From: Planotetraspora mira
Lineage (GTDB): Bacteria > Actinomycetota > Actinomycetes > Streptosporangiales > Streptosporangiaceae
Length of the DNA: 64,000 nucleotides
Direction of reading: 5' to 3'
Assembly (NCBI RefSeq): GCF_016863275.1
Contig: NZ_BOOO01000015.1
Span: 186,001-250,000 of the forward strand
Part shown: positions 63,931 to 64,000 of the stretch, piece after piece
Layout: each line of letters opens with the position of its first letter
How positions within the stretch are numbered: the stretch's first letter is position 1
Position numbers and translations under genes: made by a program
The notes under the pieces: generated by a model
Databases searched by the model: none
What the model was told of the DNA's origin: nothing
What the model saw: only the letters and a program-made list of their open reading frames with translations

Positions 63931-64000
63931 CTGGAGGCCGGGCTCGAGGTGGCGATGGTGCCGGGCTGGAGGTCGGGCTCGAGGCGGTGACGGTGCCGGG
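63931..64000. repeat. 35-bp tandem duplication at the window edge
   Basis: Units 63931-63965 and 63966-64000 differ at four bases. The period is not a multiple of three. The repeat runs to the last base of the window and may continue. Confidence 0.85.

Overview
The window is chromosomal DNA from a high-GC, mycelial-type actinomycete. Base composition, frequent GTG starts, CIRCE-controlled groES-groEL1 with a His-rich GroEL tail, the sigma factor / RsdA-like / DUF5319 / guaB / guaB3 neighbourhood and the alr-tsaE-tsaB-rimI-tsaD order all fit Actinomycetia. My best guess is Streptosporangiales; this rests on overall feel and gene content, not on a database search. No rRNA, tRNA, transposase, phage gene or CRISPR array was recognised.

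Layout. 1-9.6 kb: 3' end of alr, an alpha/beta hydrolase and the t6A tRNA-modification genes tsaE, tsaB, rimI and tsaD, interrupted by two modules: a PadR regulator with a MacB-like ABC exporter, and a surface protein with a class F-type sortase. 9.7-14.4 kb: a coiled-coil protein, a THUMP-like methyltransferase, then groES-groEL1 behind a CIRCE operator. 14.5-20.1 kb: an ShbA/SigD-type sigma factor, a very short RsdA-like protein, DUF5319, a LuxR-type regulator, guaB and guaB3. 20.1-31.7 kb: nagA, glpD, a beta-propeller lipoprotein, an aldehyde dehydrogenase/GMC oxidoreductase pair, a MarR/GbsR regulator with a hydrolase, and guaA.

31.7-32.2 kb holds the most striking non-coding object: six copies of a 20-bp box at an exact 53-bp period (five helical turns), with a second conserved box at a fixed register inside each unit, followed by copies of the core in inverted orientation. 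It lies directly upstream of a membrane acyltransferase and a large cell-surface polymer locus.

32.3-50.5 kb: that locus contains the acyltransferase, three GT2-type glycosyltransferases, two giant proteins joining a GT2 domain to a CDP-glycerol glycerophosphotransferase (TagB/TagF-like) domain, a GT39-type membrane glycosyltransferase, a Stealth phosphotransferase, a CDP-alcohol phosphatidyltransferase and a PAPS sulfotransferase. Together they suggest a phosphodiester-linked, possibly acylated and sulfated wall glycopolymer. Several of the proteins carry in-frame low-complexity expansions.

50.6-55.3 kb: a coxG-coxM-coxL-coxS molybdenum hydroxylase operon (minus strand) whose large subunit has the form II active-site motif AYRGAGR. 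55.4-60 kb: two PspC-domain proteins, one of them fused to a histidine kinase, with a LuxR-type response regulator. 60-64 kb: a GCS2-family ligase preceded by 22-bp-period direct repeats, a zinc metallopeptidase lipoprotein, a CPBP protease and a FetB-like permease. The window ends inside a 35-bp tandem duplication.
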